Of a DNA stretch of 64,000 bases, positions 1-7,934 are shown in pieces. Source of the DNA: Haloechinothrix_A salitolerans. Lineage in GTDB: Bacteria; Actinomycetota; Actinomycetes; Mycobacteriales; Pseudonocardiaceae. The position numbers and the translations under genes were made by a program. Position 1 is the stretch's first letter. Every line of letters starts with the position of its first letter. The stretch lies in the NCBI RefSeq assembly GCF_039544105.1, contig NZ_BAABLA010000028.1. One strand, given 5' to 3'. The notes under the pieces were generated by a model. That model did no database searches, was not told the DNA's origin, and saw only the letters and a list, made by a program, of their open reading frames with translations.

Positions 1-204
1 GGCAAGGACGGCCTTGTCCACATCTCGAAGTTGGGCAACGGCAAGCGCATCGGCAAGGTGGAGGACGTCGTCAACGTGGGCGACAAGCTCCGCGTCGAGA
101 TCGCCGACATCGACCAGCGCGGCAAGATCAGCTTGGTGCCTGTACAGGAAGATGAGGAGCAGGCAGAGCAGCCTTCGGAGGCTGCCGAGCCCGCCGACCA
201 GTGA
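1..204 (+). CDS. pnp: Polyribonucleotide nucleotidyltransferase, C-terminal end (partial)
   Basis: The window opens inside an ORF in frame 1 that reads GKDGLVHISKLGNGKRIGKV and ends at a TGA at 202-204. The fragment is the RNA-binding S1 domain followed by an acidic tail (DEEQAEQPSEAAEPADQ), which is how actinobacterial PNPase ends. PNPase degrades RNA 3' to 5' with phosphate in the cytoplasm. The M16 protease and dapB follow, the same order as Rv2783c-Rv2782c-Rv2773c in M. tuberculosis, which supports the call. The catalytic core lies outside the window. Another S1 protein is possible from the fragment alone, but the context argues for pnp. Confidence 0.88.
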   Translation, partial: GKDGLVHISKLGNGKRIGKVEDVVNVGDKLRVEIADIDQRGKISLVPVQEDEEQAEQPSEAAEPADQ

Positions 205-207
205 CCA

Positions 208-290
208 GCGGTGAATGACGCTTTCCCCGCGTACAGTGCGGGGAAAGCGTCATTCGTCGCGTCTGACGCCGCGATGGCGTTATTCACCGC
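208..290. terminator. Strong hairpin with a second, competing partner arm
   Basis: A perfect 17-bp inverted repeat (214-230 with 238-254, loop 231-237) follows the pnp stop. The left arm also pairs with a third segment: 208-221 (GCGGTGAATGACGC) is complementary to 277-290 with one mismatch. The two structures exclude each other. There is no U-tract, as is common for actinobacterial terminators. The second structure ends 22 nt before the next start codon. Confidence 0.75.
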
Positions 291-311
291 ACCCATCGAC
301 CCGAGGAGCGG

Positions 312-1613
312 ATGAGCACCGAACTCGACACCGGTGTCCGGCGCAGTGTGTTGCCGGGCGGGTTGCGGGTGGTCACCGAGCTCGTGCCCGGCATGCGTTC
401 GGCCACCGTCGGGCTCTGGGTCGGCGTCGGCACCCGTGACGAGCAGCCCGCCGTCGCCGGTGCCGCGCATTACCTCGAGCACCTGCTGTTCAAGGGCACC
501 GCGCAACGCACCGCGACCCAGATCGCCGAGGAGATCGACGCCGTCGGCGGCGAGCTGAACGCCTTCACCTCGAAGGAATACACCTGCTTCTACGCGCAGG
601 TGCTCGACGCCGACCTGCCGCTGGCCATCGATCTGGTCACCGACGTCGTGTTCGAGGCGAGGTGCGCGGACGCCGACGTCGAGACCGAGCGCGGCGTCGT
701 GCTGGAAGAGATCGCCATGCGTGATGACGATCCGGAGGACCTGCTGCACGAGGTCTTCCAGGAAACGATCTTCGCGGGGCACCCGCTTGGCTGCCCGGTG
801 CTGGGTACCGAGGACTCCATCCAGGACCTCACCCCTGCCGCGATCCGGACCTTCTACCGCGAGTCCTACCGGCCGCCGGAGATGGTGCTTGCCGTCGCGG
901 GCAACGTCGACCACGACGATGTCGTGCGCCGAGTGCGGAAGTCGCCCGCCGTCGCGGCGGATGCTGTGGCCACCGATCCCGCTCCGCCGCGTTCCGGTGT
1001 CGCGCGGCTGTCGACGTCCAGTGAGCTGGTGCTACGCGGCGACGAGACCGAACAAGCACACCTGCTGCTCGGTACCCGCGCGCTGCACCGGCACGACGAG
1101 CGCCGGTTCGCGTTGAGCGTGCTCAACGCCGCGCTCGGTGGCGGCATGAGTTCCCGACTGTTCCAGGAGATCCGCGAGCGACGCGGGCTGGCCTACCAGG
1201 TGTACTCGGCGACGGGATGCTTCGCCGACACCGGGCTGTTCTCCATCTACGCTGGCTGCCAGCCGGAACGGCTCGGCGCGGTCGCCGGGGTGTTGCGAAC
1301 GACGCTGGCCGATGTGGTCGCCAACGGGCTCACCGAGGCGGAGATCGTGCGCGCCAAGGGCCAGCTGCGTGGCGGGCTGGTGCTCGGTCTGGAGGACACC
1401 GCGTCCCGGATGGTGCGGCTGGGTAAGAACGAGCTCAACTACGGCCGCTACTACAGCGTGGACGACACGGTGGCGCGTATCGACGCGGTTACCGTCGGCG
1501 ACGTGGCGGAGATCGCGGCCACGGTGTTGCGTGACATACAGGCGGTGGCGGTGGTCGGGCCGTATTCTCGCGTCGACGAACTGCCAGACGAAGTGCACGA
1601 GGTGATGGCGTGA
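312..1613 (+). CDS. M16 family zinc metalloprotease (PepR-like)
   Basis: The 433-residue product has the inverted zinc motif HYLEH (H53, E56, H57) and a distal glutamate in ERGVVLEEI, so the M16A active site is complete. The N-terminal catalytic half is followed by the M16 C-terminal domain with the usual SSRLFQEIRERRGLAY segment near residue 280. It probably cleaves peptides in the cytoplasm; the physiological substrate is unknown. The ATG at 312 has a GAGGAGCGG ribosome site just upstream. Its TGA overlaps the dapB GTG by 4 nt, so the two are translationally coupled. It corresponds to Rv2782c in position and length. Confidence 0.93.
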   Translation: MSTELDTGVRRSVLPGGLRVVTELVPGMRSATVGLWVGVGTRDEQPAVAGAAHYLEHLLFKGTAQRTATQIAEEIDAVGGELNAFTSKEYTCFYAQVLDADLPLAIDLVTDVVFEARCADADVETERGVVLEEIAMRDDDPEDLLHEVFQETIFAGHPLGCPVLGTEDSIQDLTPAAIRTFYRESYRPPEMVLAVAGNVDHDDVVRRVRKSPAVAADAVATDPAPPRSGVARLSTSSELVLRGDETEQAHLLLGTRALHRHDERRFALSVLNAALGGGMSSRLFQEIRERRGLAYQVYSATGCFADTGLFSIYAGCQPERLGAVAGVLRTTLADVVANGLTEAEIVRAKGQLRGGLVLGLEDTASRMVRLGKNELNYGRYYSVDDTVARIDAVTVGDVAEIAATVLRDIQAVAVVGPYSRVDELPDEVHEVMA

Positions 1614-2353
1614 TTCGAGTGGGCGTGCTTGGCGCCGAGGGACGGATGGGCTCCGAGGTCTGTGCCGCGGTGACGGACGCGGACGACATGGAGCTGGTCG
1701 CCGAGCTGGATGCGGGCGATTCGCTGCCCGCGCTGACCGAGGCGGGCGCGGAGGTAGTCGTCGACTTCACCCACCCGGACGCGGTCATGGACAACCTGCG
1801 GTTCTGCGTGGAGAACGGCATCCACGTCGCCGTCGGCACGAGTGGCTTCACCGAGGAACGGCACCAGGCCTTGCGCGAGTGGCTTGCCGCTAAGCCGGAC
1901 GTCGGGGTGCTGCTCGCGCCGAACTTCGCCCTCGGTGCCGTGCTGATGATGCGCTTCGCCGAGCTGGCCGCCCGCTACTACGAGACCGCCGAGGTCATCG
2001 AGCTGCACCACAACCGTAAGGCGGACGCGCCGTCGGGCACCGCGACCCACACCGCCCGCGCGATCAGCGCCGTCCGCAAGGACGCTGGGCTCGGCGCGGC
2101 CCCGGACGCCACGACGTCCGAGCTGGACGGTGCACGTGGCGCGCGGGTGGACGACGTCCCGGTGCACTCTGTGCGGCTTGCGGGCCTGGTCGCGCACCAG
2201 GAGGTGCTGTTCGGTGGCCAAGGGGAGACGTTGACGATCCGGCACGACTCGCTGCACCGGTCGTCGTTCATGCCGGGCGTGCTGCTCGGCGTGCGCCAGG
2301 TCAGAACCCATCCCGGACTCACCATCGGCCTGGACCAGTTCTTGGACCTCTGA
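1610..2353 (+). CDS. dapB: 4-hydroxy-tetrahydrodipicolinate reductase
   Basis: DapB reduces the DapA product with NAD(P)H in the diaminopimelate/lysine pathway, supplying meso-DAP for peptidoglycan. The 247-residue protein opens with the Rossmann motif VGVLGAEGRMG and carries the family signature HHNRKADAPSGTA near residue 130, which holds the catalytic His pair and the substrate-binding Lys. Length is normal. It starts at a GTG overlapping the protease stop (GTGA). Its pathway partner dapA lies 7.5 kb downstream at 9883. Confidence 0.97.
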   Translation: MIRVGVLGAEGRMGSEVCAAVTDADDMELVAELDAGDSLPALTEAGAEVVVDFTHPDAVMDNLRFCVENGIHVAVGTSGFTEERHQALREWLAAKPDVGVLLAPNFALGAVLMMRFAELAARYYETAEVIELHHNRKADAPSGTATHTARAISAVRKDAGLGAAPDATTSELDGARGARVDDVPVHSVRLAGLVAHQEVLFGGQGETLTIRHDSLHRSSFMPGVLLGVRQVRTHPGLTIGLDQFLDL

Positions 2354-2418
2354 CCTCGGATGACCGTCTAGTCGGGAAGGCTCGCGATGTCGTGACCCAG
2401 ACCCAGTGAAGGTAGCGG

Positions 2419-2919
2419 ATGAGAAGCAAGACCCTCGTGACGTCCATCGTGCTCACCGGCTTCGTGGTGCTCTACCTGGTGCTGCTCGCCGGGCGCGCGG
2501 TGGAGCTGCTGCGTACCGGCGAGATGGTCCCGGTCGCGCTCGGCGTGGGCGTGCTGTTGTTGCCGCTGCTCGGCGTCTGGGTGCTGGTGACGACGTGGCG
2601 TTTCGGGCTGCGGGTACAGCGGCTGGCGACGCGACTGAGCGAGGAGGGCGGGTTGCCGGACACCTCTGAGTTGCCACGCAGGCCCAGCGGGCGTGTCGAC
2701 CGCGACGCCGCCGACGCGTGGTTCGCCGATCGCAAGACCGAGCTGGACGCCGACCCTGACGACTGGCGCGGGTGGTATCGGATCGCGCAAGCCTACGACC
2801 TCGCGGGGGACCGGCGACGGGCGCGCGACGCGATGCGCACGGCCGTCACCTTGGAGGAACGCGGTCCGCGCCGAGGCTCAGTTGGCGGGCCGGATGGTGA
2901 GTCGGCTCAGCGACGGTAG
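2419..2919 (+). CDS. Small membrane protein with a soluble helical C-terminal domain (Rv2772c-like position)
   Basis: The 166-residue product has two predicted membrane helices (about residues 7-25 and 37-62) and then a cytoplasmic or peripheral part containing DPDDWRGWYRIAQAYDLAGDRRRARDAMRTA, which looks like a TPR hairpin. A protein of this layout follows dapB in mycobacteria; its function is not known. The ATG at 2419 has GAAGG upstream. The last 42 nt overlap the convergent gene at 2878-4377. The Gly/Arg-rich tail after residue 150 does not look like the preceding domain, so an end-of-gene frameshift cannot be excluded. Confidence 0.75.
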   Translation: MRSKTLVTSIVLTGFVVLYLVLLAGRAVELLRTGEMVPVALGVGVLLLPLLGVWVLVTTWRFGLRVQRLATRLSEEGGLPDTSELPRRPSGRVDRDAADAWFADRKTELDADPDDWRGWYRIAQAYDLAGDRRRARDAMRTAVTLEERGPRRGSVGGPDGESAQRR

Positions 2920-4377
2920 CCGGAACGGGTTCGAGCGGGTCTGGAACGTCTCGGTGTCGATCGCGACGAGGGCGCCGCTGGTGGCGATCGCGAACAGCCA
3001 CTCGCTGTCGGGGGAGAACTCCACACCGGACTGCGCGAACCCGCCCCGGACGGACACCCCGAGCGTGCGTTCCTGCCCGGTGTCTAAATCGATGATCGAC
3101 AGGATTGGCCGGTTGCCCACGTCGTCTCGGACCACCGCCGCGACGGAGCCGTCCGGTGCGATCGTGCCGCGTGGCCAGGTGGTGGTGTCGACGGTGCCGC
3201 CGAGCGGCCGACGTTTCCCGGTGCCCCTGTTGATGACCACGTGGCCGCACCTCGCTCGCTCGTCGCACTCGGTGGCGAGCAGGTGGTTCGGGCCGACGGC
3301 GTCGACCTGGCCGGTGGTCACGCGGCGTAGACCGTCCGGCCGCGCCACGTAGGTGCCGCCGGCGCTCGACGCCAGCACGTACCCGGCGCCGTCCGAGGTG
3401 ATCGGAGGGGACACCGTCGGAGGGAGGCGGATCGGGGTGCCGACCCGCTTGCCTGACAACGCACGGCGCCACAACACCGTTGTGTCGCCGGAGCCGGCGT
3501 GCCCATGTCCTACCCAGACCTCACCCGAGCGCGGTCCGGGAAACACGTAGCCGACGCCGAGTTCGCCTTGTAGTTCCCGCGCTGGCTCGCCGTCATGCAC
3601 GAGATAACCGGGGACGTCGTCCAACGGTCGCACCATGACCCAGTCCGGTCCCGCGATGAGCGAGGCCGGCCCCGAACTCCGCAACTGTGGGATGTCGGTG
3701 ATGGTGATCCGGCCCTCGGCGAGCTCGATCCGGACAACGCTGTCGGGACCGTGCGCGAGCAACTCCCAGCCCGCGGTCACCCCGAACACCCGCTCGCCAA
3801 CGTCGCGCACCGTGATCGCGTCGCTTTCGGTCGCGGACGTCGTGCCACGGGACGGTGTTGGCGACGGTCGCGGTGGCTGGGCGGTGGTGTCGTCTTCCCG
3901 CGTCGCGAGGAACACCACCGCGAGCACCATGACAAGCAGCAGCGGTAGCCACGGTCCCCAGCGACGCCATCCGGTGTGCCGCGCCGTGGTCGTGGGTTCC
4001 TCGTCGTCCAAGACCCGCACGGCCGTGGGTTCCGCCGAGTGGATTCGCTGGACTGATGGCGGTTCGACCAACTGAATCAGGTTGTCCTCGGGGTCGCGCA
4101 GCTGGGCGAACCGCCCCTCCGGGCGTTCGGCTGGGTCGACGTCGACGGTGGCGCCGCCAGCGCGAAGCTGGTCCACCATCGCGTCGAGGTCGGTCACCAG
4201 GAAGCTCAATGTCCAGGTGTTGGCGGGCCCTTGCTCGGCGGGTGTCGCCGCGAACAGCGTCAGACCATCGAATTCCGCGACGGCCCGTGCGCCAAGCTGG
4301 TCGGCGTACCAGTGGCGGAGCCGCGCGGGATCTCGCGCGCGCAGGAAGGCCCCACCGAGACCGTTGACCTGCTCCAC
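2878..4377 (-). CDS. VOC-domain / transmembrane / extracellular beta-propeller fusion protein
   Basis: One 499-codon frame joins two normally separate modules. Residues 1-107 are a vicinal-oxygen-chelate (glyoxalase-like) domain beginning FLRARDPARLRHWYADQLG and ending RDPEDNLIQLVEP. Residues 108-142 are a linker, 143-159 a single membrane helix, and 160-200 a Pro/Thr/Ser-rich stretch. Residues 200-499 are repeated beta-strand segments such as SPDSEWLFAIATSGALVAID, like WD40/PQQ-type propellers. The propeller would be extracellular and the VOC domain cytoplasmic. An N-terminal metal His is not obvious, so catalysis is uncertain. It lies 58 nt after the DedA-like gene. A lost stop codon between two ancestral genes, or a sequencing indel, is an alternative. 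Confidence 0.72.
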   Translation of the reverse strand: MEQVNGLGGAFLRARDPARLRHWYADQLGARAVAEFDGLTLFAATPAEQGPANTWTLSFLVTDLDAMVDQLRAGGATVDVDPAERPEGRFAQLRDPEDNLIQLVEPPSVQRIHSAEPTAVRVLDDEEPTTTARHTGWRRWGPWLPLLLVMVLAVVFLATREDDTTAQPPRPSPTPSRGTTSATESDAITVRDVGERVFGVTAGWELLAHGPDSVVRIELAEGRITITDIPQLRSSGPASLIAGPDWVMVRPLDDVPGYLVHDGEPARELQGELGVGYVFPGPRSGEVWVGHGHAGSGDTTVLWRRALSGKRVGTPIRLPPTVSPPITSDGAGYVLASSAGGTYVARPDGLRRVTTGQVDAVGPNHLLATECDERARCGHVVINRGTGKRRPLGGTVDTTTWPRGTIAPDGSVAAVVRDDVGNRPILSIIDLDTGQERTLGVSVRGGFAQSGVEFSPDSEWLFAIATSGALVAIDTETFQTRSNPFRLPSLSRLTIRPAN

Positions 4378-4435
4378 GTCGTCTCCCTCGCGTCGGCGCC
4401 CTTCCAGTGTGGCGTACGAGACGGCGGAACGACGC

Positions 4436-4969
4436 TCAGAAGTGGAACCAGCTCGCGAACAGCGCGGGAGAGGCGGCTAGGGCGCCGAACCGGGCGAACC
4501 TCCCGACCATGCCCACACCCAGGAACACCGACAACCGCATCCGCGCAAGGCCCGCGATCACGGCCATACCCATGAACGGTGGAATGCCGAGCACCGCGCT
4601 ACAGCCGTAGGTGCCGACCATCCAATGTGGATGCCGGTGGCAACGTTCCCGCAGTGCTTCGAACCACGCCTTGATCCGCTTGGTGCGCAACCGGAAACGT
4701 TCCCGCCGGGCGGATGGCGGCCGGTAGTGCTGCGCCCGGTGCAGCCACGGTGGCAGTTTGATGGAACCGCGGGCGGCGAGGTAGTAGGGCACCTTGCCGG
4801 TGAGTTGGCCCAGTGCCACGACCGCGCCGAGCACCGACCAGTGCAACGTCGACTGGCTGGAGGCCATGCCGATCACGAAGACCTCGATGCTGATCACCGG
4901 CAGCAATGCTGTACCAAACGCGACGCCGAACGTGAAACCCAGCCACGTCAGCGTCGTCAGCACGCGCAC
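4436..4969 (-). CDS. DedA/VTT-type small membrane protein
   Basis: The 177-residue protein has a membrane helix at each end and Gly/Pro-rich membrane segments typical of the VTT (SNARE-associated) fold: residues around GVAFGTALLPVISIEVFVIG and AVLGIPPFMGMAVIAGLARM. A basic loop (RRERFRLRTKRIKAWF) separates the halves. DedA-family proteins are implicated in lipid scrambling and membrane homeostasis; no specific substrate can be read here. The start is GTG at 4969. It is probably transcribed with the downstream fusion gene. Confidence is moderate because the protein is short for DedA and resembles YqaA-like members. Confidence 0.65.
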   Translation of the reverse strand: MRVLTTLTWLGFTFGVAFGTALLPVISIEVFVIGMASSQSTLHWSVLGAVVALGQLTGKVPYYLAARGSIKLPPWLHRAQHYRPPSARRERFRLRTKRIKAWFEALRERCHRHPHWMVGTYGCSAVLGIPPFMGMAVIAGLARMRLSVFLGVGMVGRFARFGALAASPALFASWFHF

Positions 4970-5087
4970 CCCCTGGTGGAGCCTAGAAAGGGACTCCCAT
5001 CACACTACAGGGTGACTTGGCGTCATGGGACGGATACCCCCGGTTGATTCTCGGGCGTTTCTGACGAAACCGTCATCGTGACGATGG

Positions 5088-5648
5088 TCAGGACTCGAGA
5101 TACAGCTCCAGGCCACCCGCGAGGCGCATCTCGCGGATGTGCGTGCCTCCGGTGTCGAGGGTGCGGACGGTGCCATCCGGGTCCCAGCCAACGGAGCGAT
5201 AGAACGCCAGCGTCGCCGAGTCGGACTCCGACACCCACGTGACCGCCCGCCGCGCACCACGCGAGCGCAGCGCGCGGGCCGCGGCGGCGAGCAACCGTCC
5301 GCCGTGCCCGCGCCTGCCCCAACGTGGCTCGACCAGCAGCGTCGCGATGAGCCCGGTATGAGCGGAGTCGGCGGGCAGTTCGCCGTTCGCGTCGGCGAGT
5401 TCGTCTTCCGGCGCCTGGCCGGACACCGTGAAGCCGACCGGGACGCCGCCCTCGGTCGCGACGAAGACGTCGGTGTCCGGGTGCTCGATCGCCTCGGCCC
5501 AGCGCTGCTGGGTGCCCGGGTCGTCCAGCGCGGCGATGGCGTCGTCGCCCACGATGTCCCCGTAGGCGGTGCGCCAAGTCTCCCGCTGGATGCGGGCGAT
5601 CTCGGCGGCGTCGTCGGGCTGGGCGAGGTGAACGTCGGGACGGGCCAT
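5088..5648 (-). CDS. GNAT family N-acetyltransferase
   Basis: The 186-residue protein has a GNAT fold: N-terminal helices (DAAEIARIQRETWRTAYGD), the central strand ATLLVEPRWGRRGHGGRLL with the acetyl-CoA pyrophosphate loop (RRGHGG), and a C-terminal SATLAFYRSVGW segment typical of motif B. The acceptor is unknown. I chose ATG 5648 over a 60-codon upstream extension. The homology begins here, and a TATCGT box (5660-5655) lies 6 nt upstream, which would give a leaderless mRNA. The gene is divergent from the YcaQ-family gene at 5697. Confidence 0.87.
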   Translation of the reverse strand: MARPDVHLAQPDDAAEIARIQRETWRTAYGDIVGDDAIAALDDPGTQQRWAEAIEHPDTDVFVATEGGVPVGFTVSGQAPEDELADANGELPADSAHTGLIATLLVEPRWGRRGHGGRLLAAAARALRSRGARRAVTWVSESDSATLAFYRSVGWDPDGTVRTLDTGGTHIREMRLAGGLELYLES

Positions 5649-5654
5649 GGCGGC

Positions 5655-5660
5655 ACGATA
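5655..5660 (-). promoter_or_regulatory. -10 box for a leaderless acetyltransferase mRNA
   Basis: TATCGT on the minus strand ends 6 nt before the ATG at 5648. No Shine-Dalgarno sequence is present between them, so transcription would start at or next to the start codon. Confidence 0.45.
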
Positions 5661-5696
5661 CCCAGCGTTGTCGGTGGCTCGTGGCACCATGCGCGC

Positions 5697-6917
5697 ATGC
5701 GAACGATCTCGCCGGCGGTCGCGCGCCGGATCGCCGTGGCGGCGCAAGGTTTCGGGGATGCCCGACCGGGGACGACACCCACTCGGCAGCACCTCAACCG
5801 GGTACTGAATCGGGTGCGGGTGCTGCAACTGGACTCAGTCAACGTGGCCGTGAGGGCGCACTACGCGCCACTGTTCGCGCGGCTCGGTGACTATCCGATG
5901 GGCCTGGTGGACGACGCGGCATGGACGCACAGCGCGCGCAAGCCACGCCTATTGGTGGAGTACTGGGCACACGCCGCGTGTCTGCTACCGGTGACGGACT
6001 GGCCGTTGCTGCGGCACCGGATGGCCGACTACCAGCGCCGTTACCTGGAGCGCGCCGACTCGGTGGCGAACACGGTGCCCCATCTGGCCGACGACGTCCT
6101 CGCCGCCGTCAAAGACCTCGGTCCGATCGGGGCGGGTGGGTTGGAGCGCGAGTTGGGCCTCGGTGTGGGACCACGACGTGCGGGCGGCTGGTGGAACCGC
6201 ACCGACGTCAAGCGGGTCTGCGAGTGGCTGTTCGCGGCCGGGGAACTGACCACTGGCACGCGGCAGGGCTTCGAACGTCGCTACGACCTGCCCGAACGGG
6301 TGCTACCGCCGGACGTCCTCGCCGCGCCCGAGCCGGACCGCGCCGACGCCGTGCGGGAGCTGTTGGCGCGCTCGGCCGCGTCGTTGGGTATCGCAACCGA
6401 GCCGGACCTGCGTGACTACTACCGGCTTCGGCCCACCGACAGCAAACGTGCGGTCGACGAGCTGGTCGAGGCGGGCACGCTGGAGCCGGTGCGGGTGCGC
6501 GGCTGGCGCGACGTCGCGTACCGGCACGTCGACGCTCGGGCACCGCGTCGCGTTGAGGGGCGGGCGCTGCTGTGTCCGTTCGACCCGCTGATCTGGGAGC
6601 GGGACCGCACCGAGCGGCTGTTCGACTTCCACTACCGCATCGAGATCTACGTCCCTGAGCCGCAGCGCAAGTACGGCTACTACGTCTTCCCGTTCCTGCT
6701 CGACGGCGAGCTGGTGGCGCGGGTGGATCTCAAGGCCGATCGCGACGCGGGCGTGCTGCGGGTGCGAGGCGCGTTCGGCGAGCCCGGCGTCGACCACGGC
6801 CGGGTGTCTGTCGAGCTGGCCGGGGAGCTGCGGCTGATGGCGCGGTGGCTCGGACTGTCCGGCGTGGTTGTGGGCGACCGCGGCGACCTGGCGGCGTCGC
6901 TCGCGGCGGTGGCGTAG
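5697..6917 (+). CDS. YcaQ/AlkX-type winged-helix DNA glycosylase family protein
   Basis: The 406-residue product matches the HTH_42 (DUF1006, YcaQ/AlkZ) family: three tandem winged-helix-like domains ending in a beta-barrel-like region (CPFDPLIWERDRTERLFDF). In this family the catalytic motif is Q-hydrophobic-Q (AlkZ) or Q-hydrophobic-D (E. coli YcaQ). Here RVRVLQLDSVN supplies QLD near residue 44, so I infer a YcaQ-like enzyme that removes alkylated bases or unhooks interstrand crosslinks. The frame stays open upstream to 5139, but that part is antisense to the acetyltransferase; ATG 5697 gives the family N-terminus. Confidence 0.87.
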   Translation: MRTISPAVARRIAVAAQGFGDARPGTTPTRQHLNRVLNRVRVLQLDSVNVAVRAHYAPLFARLGDYPMGLVDDAAWTHSARKPRLLVEYWAHAACLLPVTDWPLLRHRMADYQRRYLERADSVANTVPHLADDVLAAVKDLGPIGAGGLERELGLGVGPRRAGGWWNRTDVKRVCEWLFAAGELTTGTRQGFERRYDLPERVLPPDVLAAPEPDRADAVRELLARSAASLGIATEPDLRDYYRLRPTDSKRAVDELVEAGTLEPVRVRGWRDVAYRHVDARAPRRVEGRALLCPFDPLIWERDRTERLFDFHYRIEIYVPEPQRKYGYYVFPFLLDGELVARVDLKADRDAGVLRVRGAFGEPGVDHGRVSVELAGELRLMARWLGLSGVVVGDRGDLAASLAAVA

Positions 6918-6920
6918 GGG

Positions 6921-7934
6921 TTACGCCACCGCGCTGGCGATGACGGCGTTGCCGGAGCCGGTACTTGCCCGGATGTGCAGCGGGACGTCCTCCTCGGGTG
7001 GCGCGTCGGCGACGTCGAGTTCGCTGGACACCGTGCCGGACCCAGACGTCACATCGACCTCGGCGTGCACGCCGGACCGCACACCCACTCGGACCGCTCC
7101 CGACCCGGTGCGGACGTTGACGCTGCCCGCGCCCGCGTTGGCCACGGTGACGTCGCCGCTACCACTGCGCACCACCAGTTCGCCCTCCGTGGCTGCTACG
7201 TACACCGATCCGGTACCGGTGACGATCGTCGCGGAGCCACGTGTGTCGGCGGCCCTGACGTCGCCCCCGCCGGTGCGGATGTGCAGCCCGCTCGCCGTCG
7301 GACCGAGCGACACGCCACCACTTCCGGTGCGTATGGTCACCGCGCTCGTGGCCCGCTCCAGCGCGATGTCGCCGGACGATGTGTGCAGTGTCGCGCGGCC
7401 CGCCGTGCCCGTGACGGCTACCCGGGCCGACCCCGTCTTGATCTCCAGCTGCGATCCCGCCGGTGCGCGGATGGTCAGCGCGAGCGGAATGTGCCGCAGC
7501 GGCAGTTGCTTCGGAGCGCGCACCACGAGCCTGCCGCCAAGCATGTCGATCCTGGTCTGCTCGATGGCGTCACTGGCGGACCCAGCCAGCTCCGGTCCGA
7601 GCTGATCGCGGAACTGCTCGGACAGCCAGCTCAGCGTGCTCGCGATGCCTTGCGTCCATGGCGACCCGCTCGCGGTGTCGTGGCGCAGCTCGACCGCTGT
7701 GGTGTCACTCGTGGTGTCAGTTAGCAAGACGTCGATCCGGCCCGTCGTCATGCTGAGATCCAGCTCCACCGGACCGTCGGTGGGAAACTCCTGGGTGCGG
7801 ACGAGTTCCGGGTGCTCCGCCCCCGCGCTGTCTGGTTGCTCCGCCCCCGCGCTGTCTGGGTGCTCAGCGCCCGTGCCTTCCGGCTGCTCCTGGCCCGCGT
7901 CGTTCGGTTCGTTTGATTCGGTCATCGCGCTCAC
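6921..7934 (-). CDS. DUF4097-type beta-helix protein with an N-terminal octapeptide repeat
   Basis: The 337-residue protein has an acidic low-complexity start (AEHPDSAGAEQPDSAGAEHP) and then, from about residue 150, many short beta repeats of the TGSG-V-V type (VTIRTGSGGVSLG, LVVRSGSGDVTVA), the DUF4097 adhesin-like pattern. No signal peptide or membrane helix is seen, so it is probably cytoplasmic. The function is unknown; such proteins often accompany small DNA-binding regulators. The GTG at 7934 overlaps the stop of the upstream ribbon-helix-helix gene (GTGA). ATG 7925 is an alternative start. Confidence 0.82.
   Translation of the reverse strand: MSAMTESNEPNDAGQEQPEGTGAEHPDSAGAEQPDSAGAEHPELVRTQEFPTDGPVELDLSMTTGRIDVLLTDTTSDTTAVELRHDTASGSPWTQGIASTLSWLSEQFRDQLGPELAGSASDAIEQTRIDMLGGRLVVRAPKQLPLRHIPLALTIRAPAGSQLEIKTGSARVAVTGTAGRATLHTSSGDIALERATSAVTIRTGSGGVSLGPTASGLHIRTGGGDVRAADTRGSATIVTGTGSVYVAATEGELVVRSGSGDVTVANAGAGSVNVRTGSGAVRVGVRSGVHAEVDVTSGSGTVSSELDVADAPPEEDVPLHIRASTGSGNAVIASAVA
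7811..7904. repeat. Four imperfect 24-bp tandem units coding for the octapeptide repeat
   Basis: Units begin near 7811, 7834, 7858 and 7882. The first two share the core GCTCCGCCCCCGCGCTGTCT and the last two have diverged. The unit length is close to a multiple of three, so copy-number change would keep the reading frame. It lies within the DUF4097 gene. Confidence 0.7.

Noticed and set aside
5139..5696. N-terminal extension of the YcaQ-family gene
   Set aside because: These 186 codons are antisense to the GNAT gene and carry no family similarity; ATG 5697 fits the family start.
7811..7904. Possible CRISPR-like tandem repeat
   Set aside because: Units are contiguous, without spacers, imperfect and inside a coding frame encoding an octapeptide repeat.
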